Below the pieces are notes generated by a model. The model searched no databases. It had not been told where the DNA came from and saw only the letters and a program-made list of their open reading frames with translations. From Niallia endozanthoxylica (GTDB lineage Bacteria > Bacillota > Bacilli > Bacillales > Cytobacillaceae), in contig NZ_VYKL01000045.1 in the NCBI RefSeq assembly GCF_008710145.1, forward strand, positions 62,001-126,000: a stretch of DNA of 64,000 nucleotides. The letters run 5' to 3'. The first letter of the stretch is position 1. The number at the start of each line of letters is the position of its first letter. Below are positions 1 to 9,131 of the stretch, piece by piece. Position numbers and translations under genes: made by a program.

Positions 1-1094
1 TCAAGAGATATTACACCCACCATTTTGTCATCCTTAATAAATACTCTTGTATATTTTCCTGTTTGATCTTCTTCAATTATCGTTATATCACATTGATTTT
101 CATCCACAAGCCCGATAGAAAATAGTGAAAAATCAAAGGCATTGAAAACAGTACTCGGGATACTCTTTTGATACGTTATAGCAGAGGTTTCTGCCATGTT
201 TTTTCCAGCCACCTTTCCTTGGTCCATAGCTGGATTCCATAGGCCTGCCACCTCGCCATTCCACTCAGCCACATCGCCAGCTGCGTATACATCTTCCACG
301 TTTGTCTGCATACGTTCGTTGACAATAATACCGCGGTTCACTGCAATCTCTGTATTTTTCACTAATTCGACATTTGGAATAACCCCGATTGCATAAATGA
401 CACTATCACAGTCAAGCTCATGGTTATCAAATACAATGGCTTCTACTTCCGTTTCTCCTTTTATACTTTCAATAGAGGAACTAACATACACTTGAACGCC
501 TGCTTCTTCTATTTTCTTTTTCAAAATGGATGAAGTCCTCTCATCGAGCTGTCTTGCCATCAAACGTGGTGCTGCTTCAATAATGGATACTTTCTTACCC
601 TGCTTATGAATGGACCATGCTGTCTCCAGTCCTTGAATTCCGCCGCCAATGTTCACTACATGCTGCTTTCCCTCGATAAAGGCCTTGAAATCATCCGCTT
701 CATGCATTTCTCTAATAGTAAAAACGCCTTTTTTGTCTGCTCCATCAATAGCTAGTTTTCTGTTTTGAGAGCCTGTGCAGATAAGCAGTTTATCATAATT
801 GTAGATTTCTCCGCTTGTTGTCAGGATCTCATGCTTATCCATATTAATATTAATGATTGGTGTCTCAACATGAACAAGAATATTTTGATCCTTATACCAT
901 TTTTCCTTTTTAATTAAAACCTTTTCACTGTGTAAATCTGAATACAAATCCTTTGATAATTTAATTCGATTATAGGGAAGTGATTTTTCTGCACCAAACA
1001 CATGGATATGGGCTTCTTTATCTTGATCACGGATAGCCTTAGCTGCATTTACGGCTGCAACTCCGGTTCCAATGATACAATAGTTTTTATTCAT
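1..1094 (-). CDS. NAD(P)/FAD-dependent oxidoreductase (flavodiiron reductase, partial)
   Basis: This gene runs off the left edge, so its C-terminus is missing. The visible part, about 364 residues, starts MNKNYCIIGTGVAAVNA, an FAD-binding GxGxxA Rossmann motif. A second Rossmann motif, NIGGGIQGLETAWS, lies near residue 145 for NAD(P)H, and the FAD-contacting segment VYAAGDVAEW lies near residue 280. This is the architecture of rubredoxin or flavorubredoxin reductases (NorW-like) and of the NirB N-terminal half. It lies just downstream of a flavodiiron protein gene on the same strand, so the likely role is passing electrons from NAD(P)H to that protein for NO or O2 reduction. The physiological partner is inferred from context only. 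Confidence 0.8.
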   Translation of the reverse strand, partial: MNKNYCIIGTGVAAVNAAKAIRDQDKEAHIHVFGAEKSLPYNRIKLSKDLYSDLHSEKVLIKKEKWYKDQNILVHVETPIININMDKHEILTTSGEIYNYDKLLICTGSQNRKLAIDGADKKGVFTIREMHEADDFKAFIEGKQHVVNIGGGIQGLETAWSIHKQGKKVSIIEAAPRLMARQLDERTSSILKKKIEEAGVQVYVSSSIESIKGETEVEAIVFDNHELDCDSVIYAIGVIPNVELVKNTEIAVNRGIIVNERMQTNVEDVYAAGDVAEWNGEVAGLWNPAMDQGKVAGKNMAETSAITYQKSIPSTVFNAFDFSLFSIGLVDENQCDITIIEEDQTGKYTRVFIKDDKMVGVISL

Positions 1095-1142
1095 TTTTTT
1101 CTCACCATCTTTTTAGTTTTCTGCAATCTGAACAGTTAGCTT

Positions 1143-1158
1143 TGTTTCACGTGAAACA
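1143..1158. promoter_or_regulatory. parS site (ParB/Spo0J binding)
   Basis: TGTTTCACGTGAAACA is a perfect 16-bp palindrome matching the Bacillus parS consensus TGTTNCACGTGAAACA. It sits in the 71-bp gap between the flavodiiron gene and its reductase. ParB loads at such origin-proximal sites for chromosome segregation and SMC recruitment. Confidence 0.88.
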
Positions 1159-1165
1159 TTCCATC

Positions 1166-2398
1166 TTATATGGCACTTCTTAATAAATCGGCAACAAAAC
1201 CTGCTGAATGTTCAATCTTAGCTAGCTGTTCACCCTTTGGTGAGAATCTCACGCGGACTGGAAATTCCACATGCGTCATTCCTGTTGTTTTAATTACCTT
1301 AGACGTACTTTGTACATCCATATTCGTTTGGTTCAAATAATCTTGAATGACTTCAATCGCTTCTCCGCTCCAGCCATAAGAACCGAAAGCTGCTCCAATT
1401 TTACCTTCTAAGTCCATCTCAGGCAGTTCCTTAAGAACCTCCTCCAGATTCCCAATCATATCAGCATATCTTGTTGAGCTTCCGATAAAGACTGCATCGG
1501 ATTCTTTAATGCTTTCGATAATTTCCGTTTTCTCTGATTTGTCTGCATTAAATACAGTTGCTTGAATCTGGTTTTCTTCAAAGATTCGCTGCAGGTGGTT
1601 CGCCATTTTTTTCGTGTTATTTTTAATGGTTGTATAGATAATCGTTACTTTTTTGTCCTGGACCGTATCAGCACTCATTGTTGCGTAAAGATCAATGTAT
1701 TGCCCGATATTTTCACGTAAAATAAAACCATGGGAAGGAGCAATCATTTGAACATCCAACTCTTCCAGTGCATCAATCAGTGTTCTAACATATCTGCGGT
1801 GTGGATGGATAATCGCATTATAATAGCCGACAAAATCATCCTTAATATCAAAGCCTGCTTCATCAGCAAAAATCTTTTCACTGGCCACATGTGTACTAAA
1901 AATATCACATGGGAATAGAATCTTATCTTCGACAGTATAGGTAATCATCGTTTCAGCCGTATGCAAGTAAGGAGTTTCTTTAAACTTCAGCGTCTTCCCT
2001 CCGATATCCAATGTATCTCCGTCTTTTACAACAAGGAAATGACGACTGTGGAGTTTGTACATTTCTTTTAATTCCTGAACGGCAGGCTCTGTACAGACGA
2101 TGGTTGCATTTGGCGCTCTCCCCGCTAACGCAGCCATGGCTCCTGAATGGTCAGGCTCTGTATGATTGATGACAATATACTGGATTTCCTGAGGGTTAAT
2201 TAGTTCACTTAAATATTCAACAAATTCTCTGCCAAACTCTATATCTACTGTATCAATCACAGTTGGCTTTTCTGACTTAATTAGATAGGCATTATAAGTC
2301 GTCCCTTTTGCTAAAATTAATCGGTGAAAAGGAACCTCACGATTATCAATTTTCCCTACCCAATAAATATCCTTCGCTAGTTCTACATGATTCATCAT
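1166..2398 (-). CDS. A-type flavoprotein / flavodiiron protein (FprA-like)
   Basis: The 410-residue product has a metallo-beta-lactamase-like N-terminal domain with the di-iron motif NHTEPDHSGAM near residues 78-88 (H-x-E-x-D-H). Further ligand positions are seen in YLHTAE, PCDIFS and APSHG. A flavodoxin domain follows from about residue 250 (YTTIKNNTKKMANHL, FMN phosphate loop). This is the class A flavodiiron protein layout: cytosolic four-electron O2 reductase or NO reductase, without a fused rubredoxin. The ATG at 2398 has an AGGAGG 9-12 nt upstream. The NAD(P)H reductase follows downstream on the same strand, with a parS site between them. Confidence 0.9.
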   Translation of the reverse strand: MMNHVELAKDIYWVGKIDNREVPFHRLILAKGTTYNAYLIKSEKPTVIDTVDIEFGREFVEYLSELINPQEIQYIVINHTEPDHSGAMAALAGRAPNATIVCTEPAVQELKEMYKLHSRHFLVVKDGDTLDIGGKTLKFKETPYLHTAETMITYTVEDKILFPCDIFSTHVASEKIFADEAGFDIKDDFVGYYNAIIHPHRRYVRTLIDALEELDVQMIAPSHGFILRENIGQYIDLYATMSADTVQDKKVTIIYTTIKNNTKKMANHLQRIFEENQIQATVFNADKSEKTEIIESIKESDAVFIGSSTRYADMIGNLEEVLKELPEMDLEGKIGAAFGSYGWSGEAIEVIQDYLNQTNMDVQSTSKVIKTTGMTHVEFPVRVRFSPKGEQLAKIEHSAGFVADLLRSAI

Positions 2399-2516
2399 CT
2401 ATTAATAATCCTCCTAAGCTGTAATGAAAGTTGTTATCAACTGCAATCATCTTACATCATTTCCTGTCATGAAAAAGAGGACTCAAATCACATTTTAATA
2501 GTAGAAAGTAAAAAAA

Positions 2517-2576
2517 GGTGTCAGGCACCACAAAAAGACAAAAACATGATTTCGTCCATATGTGGTGCCTGACGCC
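2517..2576. repeat. GTGTCAGGCACC palindromic repeat, copy 1
   Basis: An imperfect inverted repeat of about 60 bp: the left arm GGTGTCAGGCACCACA and right arm TGTGGTGCCTGACGCC flank a variable centre that itself contains AAAGACA. It lies upstream of the flavodiiron gene, in the 292-bp gap before 2691. Related copies lie near 6.3, 8.9, 13.3 and 62.5 kb. Confidence 0.85.
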
Positions 2577-2690
2577 CTAATTCAATATAAAAAAGAGAAA
2601 TTCACTGCCATTAAATGAATTTCTCTTTCTCATTAAATATTAAACTCTTTATCTCTATATCTAATCTACTACTAAATTATCAATCTATCA

Positions 2691-4019
2691 TTACAAAAAG
2701 GAAATGGCGGCAACGCCGATTGTAACAACGGTCAAAATATACAATCCATTAATCCTCAGTCCAACTTGGACACCAGAAAGATGCGAAAAGCGGCTGACCA
2801 TTAAGTTTAGACCTGAGAAGGGACTTAGTGCAGTCGAGATATACCAGGTTAATAACAAAATGAAGGCCAAAGCAATACTATTAATTCCAAGTTCGGCCGG
2901 ATTTAATTGCATAGCGAGCGCACCGACAACAGCAATTTGGTGAATCCCAATATAAGTCAGACAAAAGACAATCAGCAGGACGGCTAAAGCAAATAAGAAA
3001 AAGGACTGATTTGCCAAGACCTTTAGAAACTGACTGACCCCGTTCATGACATTTGTGCCTTTTAAGGCAAAGGCCAGCATTCCTGCGCTCATAAATAGCA
3101 TAATCTCATTATTCATCATAGGTACTGCCCGGTCACGGAAGTCCACCCATAGCGGCTTTGCTTGCTTCCACTTAAAGGTAACAGCTATAAAGATCAATGG
3201 AACAAAAATAGAAATAAGACAGACAATGACAATCATAGACCATTTCGTCAAACTCTCAATGAATAAACACATAATCATTAATAAGATAACAAACAGGATT
3301 AGCTCCATCAGCTTTTTGCGATGCTTCTTTTCCATTCGCTGTATTGTTGTTTGCTCCTTTGCTATAGGATTACGTTTTTCCCAAATCACAAAGAATACAT
3401 TTCCAACTACTAATGAAAGAATAGAGATTCCCATTCCATAAATAACATAATCTTTAAATGGTACATGTAAATAATGAAGAACAAGTGAAACGGATGCAAA
3501 ATAAGGAGACCACATAAGTGCCGTTGAAAATCCAACAATATAACTTTTTGCCGACATGACCGATGGAAGCTTCAAATCCTCCAAGAATTCATTAATGATT
3601 CTGACAGACCCCAAATTTAATATCGGACTGACGATAAACAACGTTCCTGTAATTCCGGCATATAATTTTTGCGGGTGGTGCAGCAGATTATACAGCAAAC
3701 GGGAAACAGACTTAAAGTATCCTCCGAGTCTTAACGGAATAGCCAAAAGAGGGGCCAGCGTTATTAGACTTAGTAAAGGAAGGATTAAAAAGATTCCCTC
3801 GCTGATTCCTGCCACACCAGTTCCTTTATTCCATTCAATAATGATTCCGGCACTCATCATAAAGAGGCCGAGAAGGCGCGGAATCCGGTCCGCCTTACCC
3901 GCACTTCCCAAAAAGGCCATTAGTGAAAGCAAGACAACCACATATTGCAGCCAAACTGCACCTGCAAAGTATTGAATGATAAAAAGCGTGCACATTCCTA
4001 AAATGAGATAACTTCTCAT
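2691..4019 (-). CDS. polytopic membrane protein, putative ion-transporter-like
   Basis: A 442-residue, very hydrophobic protein with roughly 10-12 membrane segments and a charged cytoplasmic loop near the middle (EKRNPIAKEQTTIQRMEKKHRKK). I do not recognise the exact family; the layout resembles the ion transporter superfamily. The start MRSYLILGM was chosen over an upstream in-frame start because the latter would overlap the traB-like gene by 44 bp. The chosen ATG lies 31 bp after that gene's stop and has GGGAGAG upstream. The two genes are probably co-transcribed. Function is unknown. Confidence 0.65.
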   Translation of the reverse strand: MRSYLILGMCTLFIIQYFAGAVWLQYVVVLLSLMAFLGSAGKADRIPRLLGLFMMSAGIIIEWNKGTGVAGISEGIFLILPLLSLITLAPLLAIPLRLGGYFKSVSRLLYNLLHHPQKLYAGITGTLFIVSPILNLGSVRIINEFLEDLKLPSVMSAKSYIVGFSTALMWSPYFASVSLVLHYLHVPFKDYVIYGMGISILSLVVGNVFFVIWEKRNPIAKEQTTIQRMEKKHRKKLMELILFVILLMIMCLFIESLTKWSMIVIVCLISIFVPLIFIAVTFKWKQAKPLWVDFRDRAVPMMNNEIMLFMSAGMLAFALKGTNVMNGVSQFLKVLANQSFFLFALAVLLIVFCLTYIGIHQIAVVGALAMQLNPAELGINSIALAFILLLTWYISTALSPFSGLNLMVSRFSHLSGVQVGLRINGLYILTVVTIGVAAISFL

Positions 4020-4050
4020 TACATAATTCTCTCCCTGCCTACCTGCCCGC

Positions 4051-5217
4051 TTACAGGTTATCAATGAATAAACGGACAATGTCAATTCCACCAATAAATG
4101 TTCCTATGGCACTTCCTAAATTAGCCAATACAACTACCAGCAGAATCCTTGTCACCTTATTATTCCAGAAACCTTTTACACTGTAGACATCCTCCGAAAG
4201 CTTTTCAAAATCTCTTACATTCGGTCTGCGTAAATAAGCTTGGACAATCCCTGTAAACCAACCGGCTGCGGTAATGGGATCCAAGGCAGTAATGGGTGCT
4301 GCAATAAAGGCTGTTAAAATCGTAAGCGGATGTCCAAAAGCAATGGCTGTTCCTAGTGCTGAAAGGCCGCCATGCCACAGCCACCAGCTGATTGTTTGCT
4401 GCAGCCCTGCAGACGGATTTGCATAGAAGGTATAGGCTATCATTGAGATAATCAGAATCGGGATGACCCAGCCAAGCACCTTTGGAACTTTTGATTTAGG
4501 CGGGCGCTGCGTAATTAAATTTAAATCATGTTCCCTGTGTATTTCTTCTTTAATCCCCGGTACATGGGCAGCACCTAAAACAGCTACTATTTTTTCACCT
4601 GGGGCCTCTTTGATTTTCTGGGCCAAATACTGATCACGCTCGTCAATAAGCGGTGTTTTCAGTCGGGGAAAACCTTCTGTAAATTCGCTCAAAACAGTAT
4701 TCAACATATCCTGTGATTTCATTTTTTCCAATTCTTCCTCGGAGATCGTTTCCTTGCTGAAAATACTGTAAACAATCTGCGTAATCAGCTGCATTTTCCC
4801 CCACCAGCCAACATTATGCCAAATGCGGGAAAAGGTAATTTGAATATCCCTATCAGCTAAAACCAGACTTGCTCCAACCTCTTTAGCTGATTCAATTCCC
4901 TGAATCATTTCCTGACCCGCATTAATTCCAAATTGGGCAGCCATCCGTTTTTGAAATGAGGAAAGAGCCAGATTCATCAAAAGTAATGTGGCCTTGTTTT
5001 CTTTAATAACCTTAAAGATATCCATATCACTCCACTTATTGCCTTCCGTTATTGCTTGATATCTTGGTTCATCTAACTCAACGCAGACAGAGTCTGGTTT
5101 TTCAGCCTCTATTACTTCCTTCACCTGCTGTGCACTATGCTTAGACACATGTGCTGTTCCAATCAGGATAAACTCCTTGCCATCCATATGGATTCTTGTA
5201 ATATTCTCTTCTATCAT
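4051..5217 (-). CDS. TraB/PrgY-family membrane protein
   Basis: The 388-residue protein begins with the TraB signature (IGTAHVSKHSA near residue 18, then CVELDEPRYQAI). The conserved AVLGAAHVPGI motif lies near residue 212, and several membrane helices fill the last 150 residues. Families of this type (PrgY/TraB, TIKI-like fold) are thought to be membrane-associated metallo-hydrolases; in enterococcal plasmids PrgY reduces peptide pheromone activity. No pheromone system is visible here. The membrane protein gene downstream probably shares the transcript. Confidence 0.8.
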   Translation of the reverse strand: MIEENITRIHMDGKEFILIGTAHVSKHSAQQVKEVIEAEKPDSVCVELDEPRYQAITEGNKWSDMDIFKVIKENKATLLLMNLALSSFQKRMAAQFGINAGQEMIQGIESAKEVGASLVLADRDIQITFSRIWHNVGWWGKMQLITQIVYSIFSKETISEEELEKMKSQDMLNTVLSEFTEGFPRLKTPLIDERDQYLAQKIKEAPGEKIVAVLGAAHVPGIKEEIHREHDLNLITQRPPKSKVPKVLGWVIPILIISMIAYTFYANPSAGLQQTISWWLWHGGLSALGTAIAFGHPLTILTAFIAAPITALDPITAAGWFTGIVQAYLRRPNVRDFEKLSEDVYSVKGFWNNKVTRILLVVVLANLGSAIGTFIGGIDIVRLFIDNL

Positions 5218-5395
5218 AACTACCTTCCTTTAATTTCTTAAACTCATTATGAGCATTGTATTTGCTAAAAGATTCCTGTCATTCTTCCATAATAAACTAG
5301 AATCACTTAAATATAAAATAAATTTAGTTTTATTTCCTTATCTCAAAATTAAAAGGAAATATATGTACCAAAATAACTATATCTGGCGTAAATAA

Positions 5396-6279
5396 CTAGA
5401 TTCCCTCACTCTGTTTATCGAGAATAATAATATCTTCAGGAGCAACAGCCACAACATTATTTGCCCAAATCAACGGTGCAATGGGGGGTATCCTCTGGTG
5501 TTTTATTGGAGTGGAGGCTTCAACGATTCTAGCTGAAAAAGCAGAATCACAAAAGATTGTTGGAAAAGCAACAGTTATCAGCCTATTAATTACATTAACC
5601 ATCTATGTTGCTATTTCAGTGGTTTCAATGGGGGTTGTACCCGCTGAACAACTTGCTCAATCAGGGACACCGCTTGCAACTGTTTTAGGGAATACTGTAA
5701 TCGGTGATGCCGGAGCTGTTATTGTCAAGACAGGCATTCTTATATCGCTGCTTGGAGCACTAATCAGCTGGGTCATGCTCGCTTCACAGCTTCCTTATAT
5801 AGCTGCAAAAGAAGGCATTCTGCCAAAAATATTTGTAAAAACAAACAACATTGGTGTTCCGACAAATGCACTTTTCATTACAAATGGAATCTCCCAATTA
5901 TTCCTGCTTGTCCTGTTATCGTCCAAGCTGCAAAATGTATATAATATGGTCCTTTTACTTGCAACTACCTTATTCTCGTGCCTTACCTGCTTTCTGCCTT
6001 ATATGCCATGAAGGTTTGCCTGCAGGATAAGTTAGGTACAAAAGGTATGATCATCTCTATCGTTGGAATCATTTACTCCCTTTACGTCATACTTTCCGTC
6101 GGACTCTTATACCTTGCCGCCTCGTTTATAATCTACGGGATTGGAATGTTTGCTTTTATAAAGGCGAGAAAAGAACAAAAAAAACGTTTCGTCAGGCAGA
6201 AAGGATAGCCATCTCTCTCGTTATCCTATTAGGGATAACGATGACCATATTATTAGCCACAGAAGTTATTGCTATATAG
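5396..6279 (+). pseudogene. decayed amino-acid permease (ArcD-like, APC superfamily)
   Basis: Translated fragments read as the C-terminal two thirds of an arginine/ornithine-type APC permease: WCFIGVEASTILAEKAES, then membrane segments around SLLGALISWVMLASQLPYI. The 5' part is missing. The frame changes near 5990 (LPYLLSALYAM continues in another frame) and again near 6190, where RQAERIAISLVILLGI continues to a stop at 6279. There is no start codon or ribosome binding site at the truncated end. It is a remnant of a deleted gene, not a functional transporter. Confidence 0.8.
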
Positions 6280-6341
6280 AGTGTCAGGCACCACAAAAAG
6301 ACAAATGCACGTCATTTGTCTTTTTGTGGTGCCTGACACGA
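6279..6341. repeat. GTGTCAGGCACC palindromic repeat, copy 2
   Basis: The most symmetric copy: GTGTCAGGCACCACAAAAAG on the left is mirrored by CTTTTTGTGGTGCCTGACAC on the right around a short centre. It directly abuts the permease pseudogene stop and, two bases further on, a parS site. Confidence 0.88.
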
Positions 6342-6342
6342 A

Positions 6343-6358
6343 TGTTTCACGTGAAACA
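6343..6358. promoter_or_regulatory. parS site (ParB/Spo0J binding)
   Basis: A second perfect TGTTTCACGTGAAACA palindrome, between repeat copy 2 and the 3' end of the hprK paralogue. Confidence 0.88.
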
Positions 6359-6368
6359 TTCATTCTAG

Positions 6369-7319
6369 CTATTTCAGTTCCTGATCCGCAAAATCTGCTT
6401 CAATTCTGCTTAAAAACTCTTCTGCAGCACTATAGCCCTGCTGTCTTAAATACCAATTATTTGCGGCTGCTTCAATCAGTCCCGCAACATCTCGTCCCGG
6501 CTGAAGCTGGATTTCAATCGATGGAATTTTCACTCCCATATACTCTGTAAATTGAGGCTCCTGCTCCAACTCGTTATTCAAGGCGTCTTTTTCCCATTTT
6601 GTTAAAAGAATATCAAGAGCAATCCGTGTTTCTTCCTGAAAAGCCTTGCGCCCGTACATCCGGACGACATTTAACAGTCCAATACTCCTAAGTGCAAGAA
6701 ATTCCTTTGTCTTCTTATCATGGGTACCGAGAATGGTTTGCGGACTAAGCTTTTTAAGTACCACAATATCATCAGCCACAAGGCGGTGACCCCGGCCAAT
6801 TAACGTGTGTGCTGTCTCACTTTTTCCAACTCCAGAATTACCTCGAAGTAAAATCCCCATACCTGATACGTTCAAACAAACACCATGGATAGCAATTTCC
6901 GGTGCCAACTCCTTCACTAAATAGGCATCCACTTTTGGAATAAACTCTGAGGTTGTTTCTACCGTTCTAGTTACTAACAGGGGAATTTTTTCCTCTATAC
7001 AATGATGCCGCAAGTAGGTCAACCCCTCTTCACCAGCTGTAACAATAAAACAAGGCGGATGATAATGAACAATATTTCCAATGCGGATTTTTCTTTCCTC
7101 ATGACTTAACTTATGTAAATAGTTAACCTCTTTTTTTCCTAAAATTTGTACCCGTTCTGTAGGGAAAAAATCGAAATGACCAACAAACTCCAGACCGGGA
7201 CGATGCACCCTTGATTGCGTAATTGGTTTCTGCAACTGGTCTTCTCCAGCTAATACTTTCAACGAAAACCTTTTAACTAAGTTTTCAACTGTTATTTTCT
7301 TCACTTTTCCCTTCACCAT
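6369..7319 (-). CDS. HPr kinase/phosphorylase paralogue (HprK-like)
   Basis: The 316-residue product aligns by eye with HPr(Ser) kinase/phosphorylase over its full length. The Walker A motif GNSGVGKSE lies near residue 160, followed by GRGHRLVADD, and the C-terminal QPGRDVAGLIEAAANN element is present. The usual signature EIRGLGIINV is altered to ALRSIGLLNVV, losing the conserved Glu and a Gly. The gene stands alone rather than in the usual uvrA-hprK-lgt cluster. A GTG about 15 bp inside is an alternative start that would match the usual 310-residue length. A weak cre-like sequence (TGAAAACGTCATCT, 7359-7372) lies upstream. It probably phosphorylates HPr, Crh or another substrate, but its specificity is uncertain. 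Confidence 0.8.
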   Translation of the reverse strand: MVKGKVKKITVENLVKRFSLKVLAGEDQLQKPITQSRVHRPGLEFVGHFDFFPTERVQILGKKEVNYLHKLSHEERKIRIGNIVHYHPPCFIVTAGEEGLTYLRHHCIEEKIPLLVTRTVETTSEFIPKVDAYLVKELAPEIAIHGVCLNVSGMGILLRGNSGVGKSETAHTLIGRGHRLVADDIVVLKKLSPQTILGTHDKKTKEFLALRSIGLLNVVRMYGRKAFQEETRIALDILLTKWEKDALNNELEQEPQFTEYMGVKIPSIEIQLQPGRDVAGLIEAAANNWYLRQQGYSAAEEFLSRIEADFADQELK

Positions 7320-7509
7320 CCTATATGGCTTCTAACTTTGAATTATACTGAATAATTCTGAAAACGTCATCTTTTTTGTCGAAATACGTATCAATTTGCC
7401 AATGGTGGAAATACTAAGTTGTTGATAGGCAACAATCACTACACTGCACTAAGGAAATAACCTTCAGCTAGCAAGAGAATTTAGACGATTTCCGAAGGAG
7501 CATATAAAA

Positions 7510-8511
7510 ATGAAAAGGATAACCATACTTGTACCCGCGTATAATGAAGAAGCTGTACTGTACAAATTATATGACCGGTTAAAAGAAGTGATCAAAAGTG
7601 TCTCCGCATATCAATTTGAAATTCTATTTGTGAATGATGGCAGTAAAGATCATACGTTATCCATTATCAAAAAAATGAGAGAGCGGGATAAAAGGATCTC
7701 CTATGTCAATCTTTCTCGTAATTATGGAAAAGAAATTGCCATGCTTGCCGGTTTGGATCATGCTAAAGGGGACGGCGTCATCATTATCGACGCTGATCTG
7801 CAAGACCCTCCTGAGTTAATTCCGGAAATGATTAAATATTGGGAAATGGGCTATGATGATGTCTATGCAAAAAGAAGGTCAAGAACCGGTGAAACTTGGT
7901 TTAAAAAATGGTCTTCTTCCACATTCTATAAACTGCTTCAAAAAATGAGCCGGATTCCAATTCAAGAAAATACAGGTGACTTCCGCCTGCTCGATAGAAG
8001 ATGTGTCGAGGCACTGAAGCAAATTCGTGAAGCACAAAGATATACGAAGGGAATGTTCAGCTGGATCGGCTACAATAAAAAGGAAATATTGTTTGACCGT
8101 GATCCTCGGGCTGCAGGGGAAACAAAATGGAATTACTCCCGCTTAATGGACCTGGCAATCGAAGGAGTTACTTCATTTACAACTACACCATTGCGATTAT
8201 CAGCCTTTTGCGGCTTTATCATTTCCTTCTTTTCCTTTTTCTATATCATTTGGATTATCGCTAAAACATTGCTATTTGGCGAGCCTGTTGCTGGATACCC
8301 TTCTTTAATGACTGTTGTCTTATTTTTAGGGGGAATTCAGCTCATTTCATTAGGGATAATCGGAGAGTATTTGGGCCGGATTTTTAACGAAACGAAAAAC
8401 CGTCCATTATATTTTGTTGACGAATATAATAATGAAAAAGCTTTAAATCAGGATCGGCCTGTTCATGAACTAAATAAGTTCGCCCGGCATTTGAACAGAG
8501 GAAGAGCATGA
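7510..8511 (+). CDS. GtrB-type polyprenyl-phosphate glycosyltransferase
   Basis: A 333-residue GT2 enzyme. It starts with ITILVPAYNEE, has the metal-binding DADLQDPPE near residue 96 and ENTGDFRLLDRR near residue 155, and ends with two membrane helices (residues about 235-300). This is the DPM1/GtrB layout: transfer of a sugar from a nucleotide sugar to undecaprenyl phosphate on the inner membrane face. The stop overlaps the start of a gtrA-family gene by 4 bp, so the two are translationally coupled. GAAGGAG lies upstream of the ATG. Confidence 0.9.
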   Translation: MKRITILVPAYNEEAVLYKLYDRLKEVIKSVSAYQFEILFVNDGSKDHTLSIIKKMRERDKRISYVNLSRNYGKEIAMLAGLDHAKGDGVIIIDADLQDPPELIPEMIKYWEMGYDDVYAKRRSRTGETWFKKWSSSTFYKLLQKMSRIPIQENTGDFRLLDRRCVEALKQIREAQRYTKGMFSWIGYNKKEILFDRDPRAAGETKWNYSRLMDLAIEGVTSFTTTPLRLSAFCGFIISFFSFFYIIWIIAKTLLFGEPVAGYPSLMTVVLFLGGIQLISLGIIGEYLGRIFNETKNRPLYFVDEYNNEKALNQDRPVHELNKFARHLNRGRA

Positions 8512-8918
8512 ACAAACGAAACGAGATTATAAACTATCTCATCTTCGGAGTTTTGACGACAGCTGTTAACATTATTAGCTTTTGGGTAATAAACCGGTTG
8601 ATTGAGATGGATTACCGTATGGCAACCTCTATTGCCTGGGTCTTATCAGTGCTTTTTGCTTTTGTGACCAACAAGCTATATGTGTTTAATAGCAAAAAGT
8701 CAAACTTCTCCTCCGTCATGAGAGAGTTTATGTCCTTTCTATTTTTTCGACTGCTTTCTTATCTGTTAGATTTATTTACAATGATTCTTCTTGTAGAAAT
8801 CTTTCTAGTCGACAGCCTGCTGGCCAAAATCGTTGCCAATGTGTTCGTCGTTATCTTCAATTACTTTGCCAGCAAATTTATCATCTTTAAACCTTCAAAA
8901 GAAGTAATAGAAAAATAA
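8508..8918 (+). CDS. GtrA-family membrane protein
   Basis: A 136-residue protein with four membrane helices, starting NEIINYLIFGVLTTAVNIISF and containing SIAWVLSVLFAFVTNKLYVF, both typical of GtrA. GtrA proteins are proposed flippases for the polyprenyl-phosphate sugar made by a GtrB partner, which is encoded immediately upstream with a 4-bp overlap. The pair should serve cell-envelope glycosylation; no dedicated acceptor-modifying enzyme is next to it. Confidence 0.88.
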   Translation: MNKRNEIINYLIFGVLTTAVNIISFWVINRLIEMDYRMATSIAWVLSVLFAFVTNKLYVFNSKKSNFSSVMREFMSFLFFRLLSYLLDLFTMILLVEIFLVDSLLAKIVANVFVVIFNYFASKFIIFKPSKEVIEK

Positions 8919-8927
8919 GCGCAGTCA

Positions 8928-8996
8928 AAAGGTGTCAGGCACCACAAATGGACAGTACCTAGTACTTTGTCCTTTTATGGTGCCTGACGCCTTTTA
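8928..8996. repeat. GTGTCAGGCACC palindromic repeat, copy 3
   Basis: Arms AAAGGTGTCAGGCACCAC and ATGGTGCCTGACGCCTTTT flank a centre containing GGACAG and CTTTGTCC. It lies 10 bp downstream of gtrA, where its T-rich right end could act as a terminator. Confidence 0.85.
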
Positions 8997-9131
8997 TTTT
9001 TCTCTCACTCTTAACGGGCAGTAGAACTCCTACTGATGGAAGTTTTACTTTATATGGATAGTGGCTTATACAATATGAGCTAGGATTGAATAGATTGTAC
9101 TATATTAAATAATAGAAGGGAGGAAATAGTT

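Noticed and set aside
196..396. 66-codon plus-strand open frame
   Set aside because: It lies antisense within the flavodiiron reductase gene and has no ribosome binding site.
3046..3975. Two plus-strand frames of 131 and 139 codons
   Set aside because: They are antisense to the polytopic membrane protein gene and have shadow-like composition.
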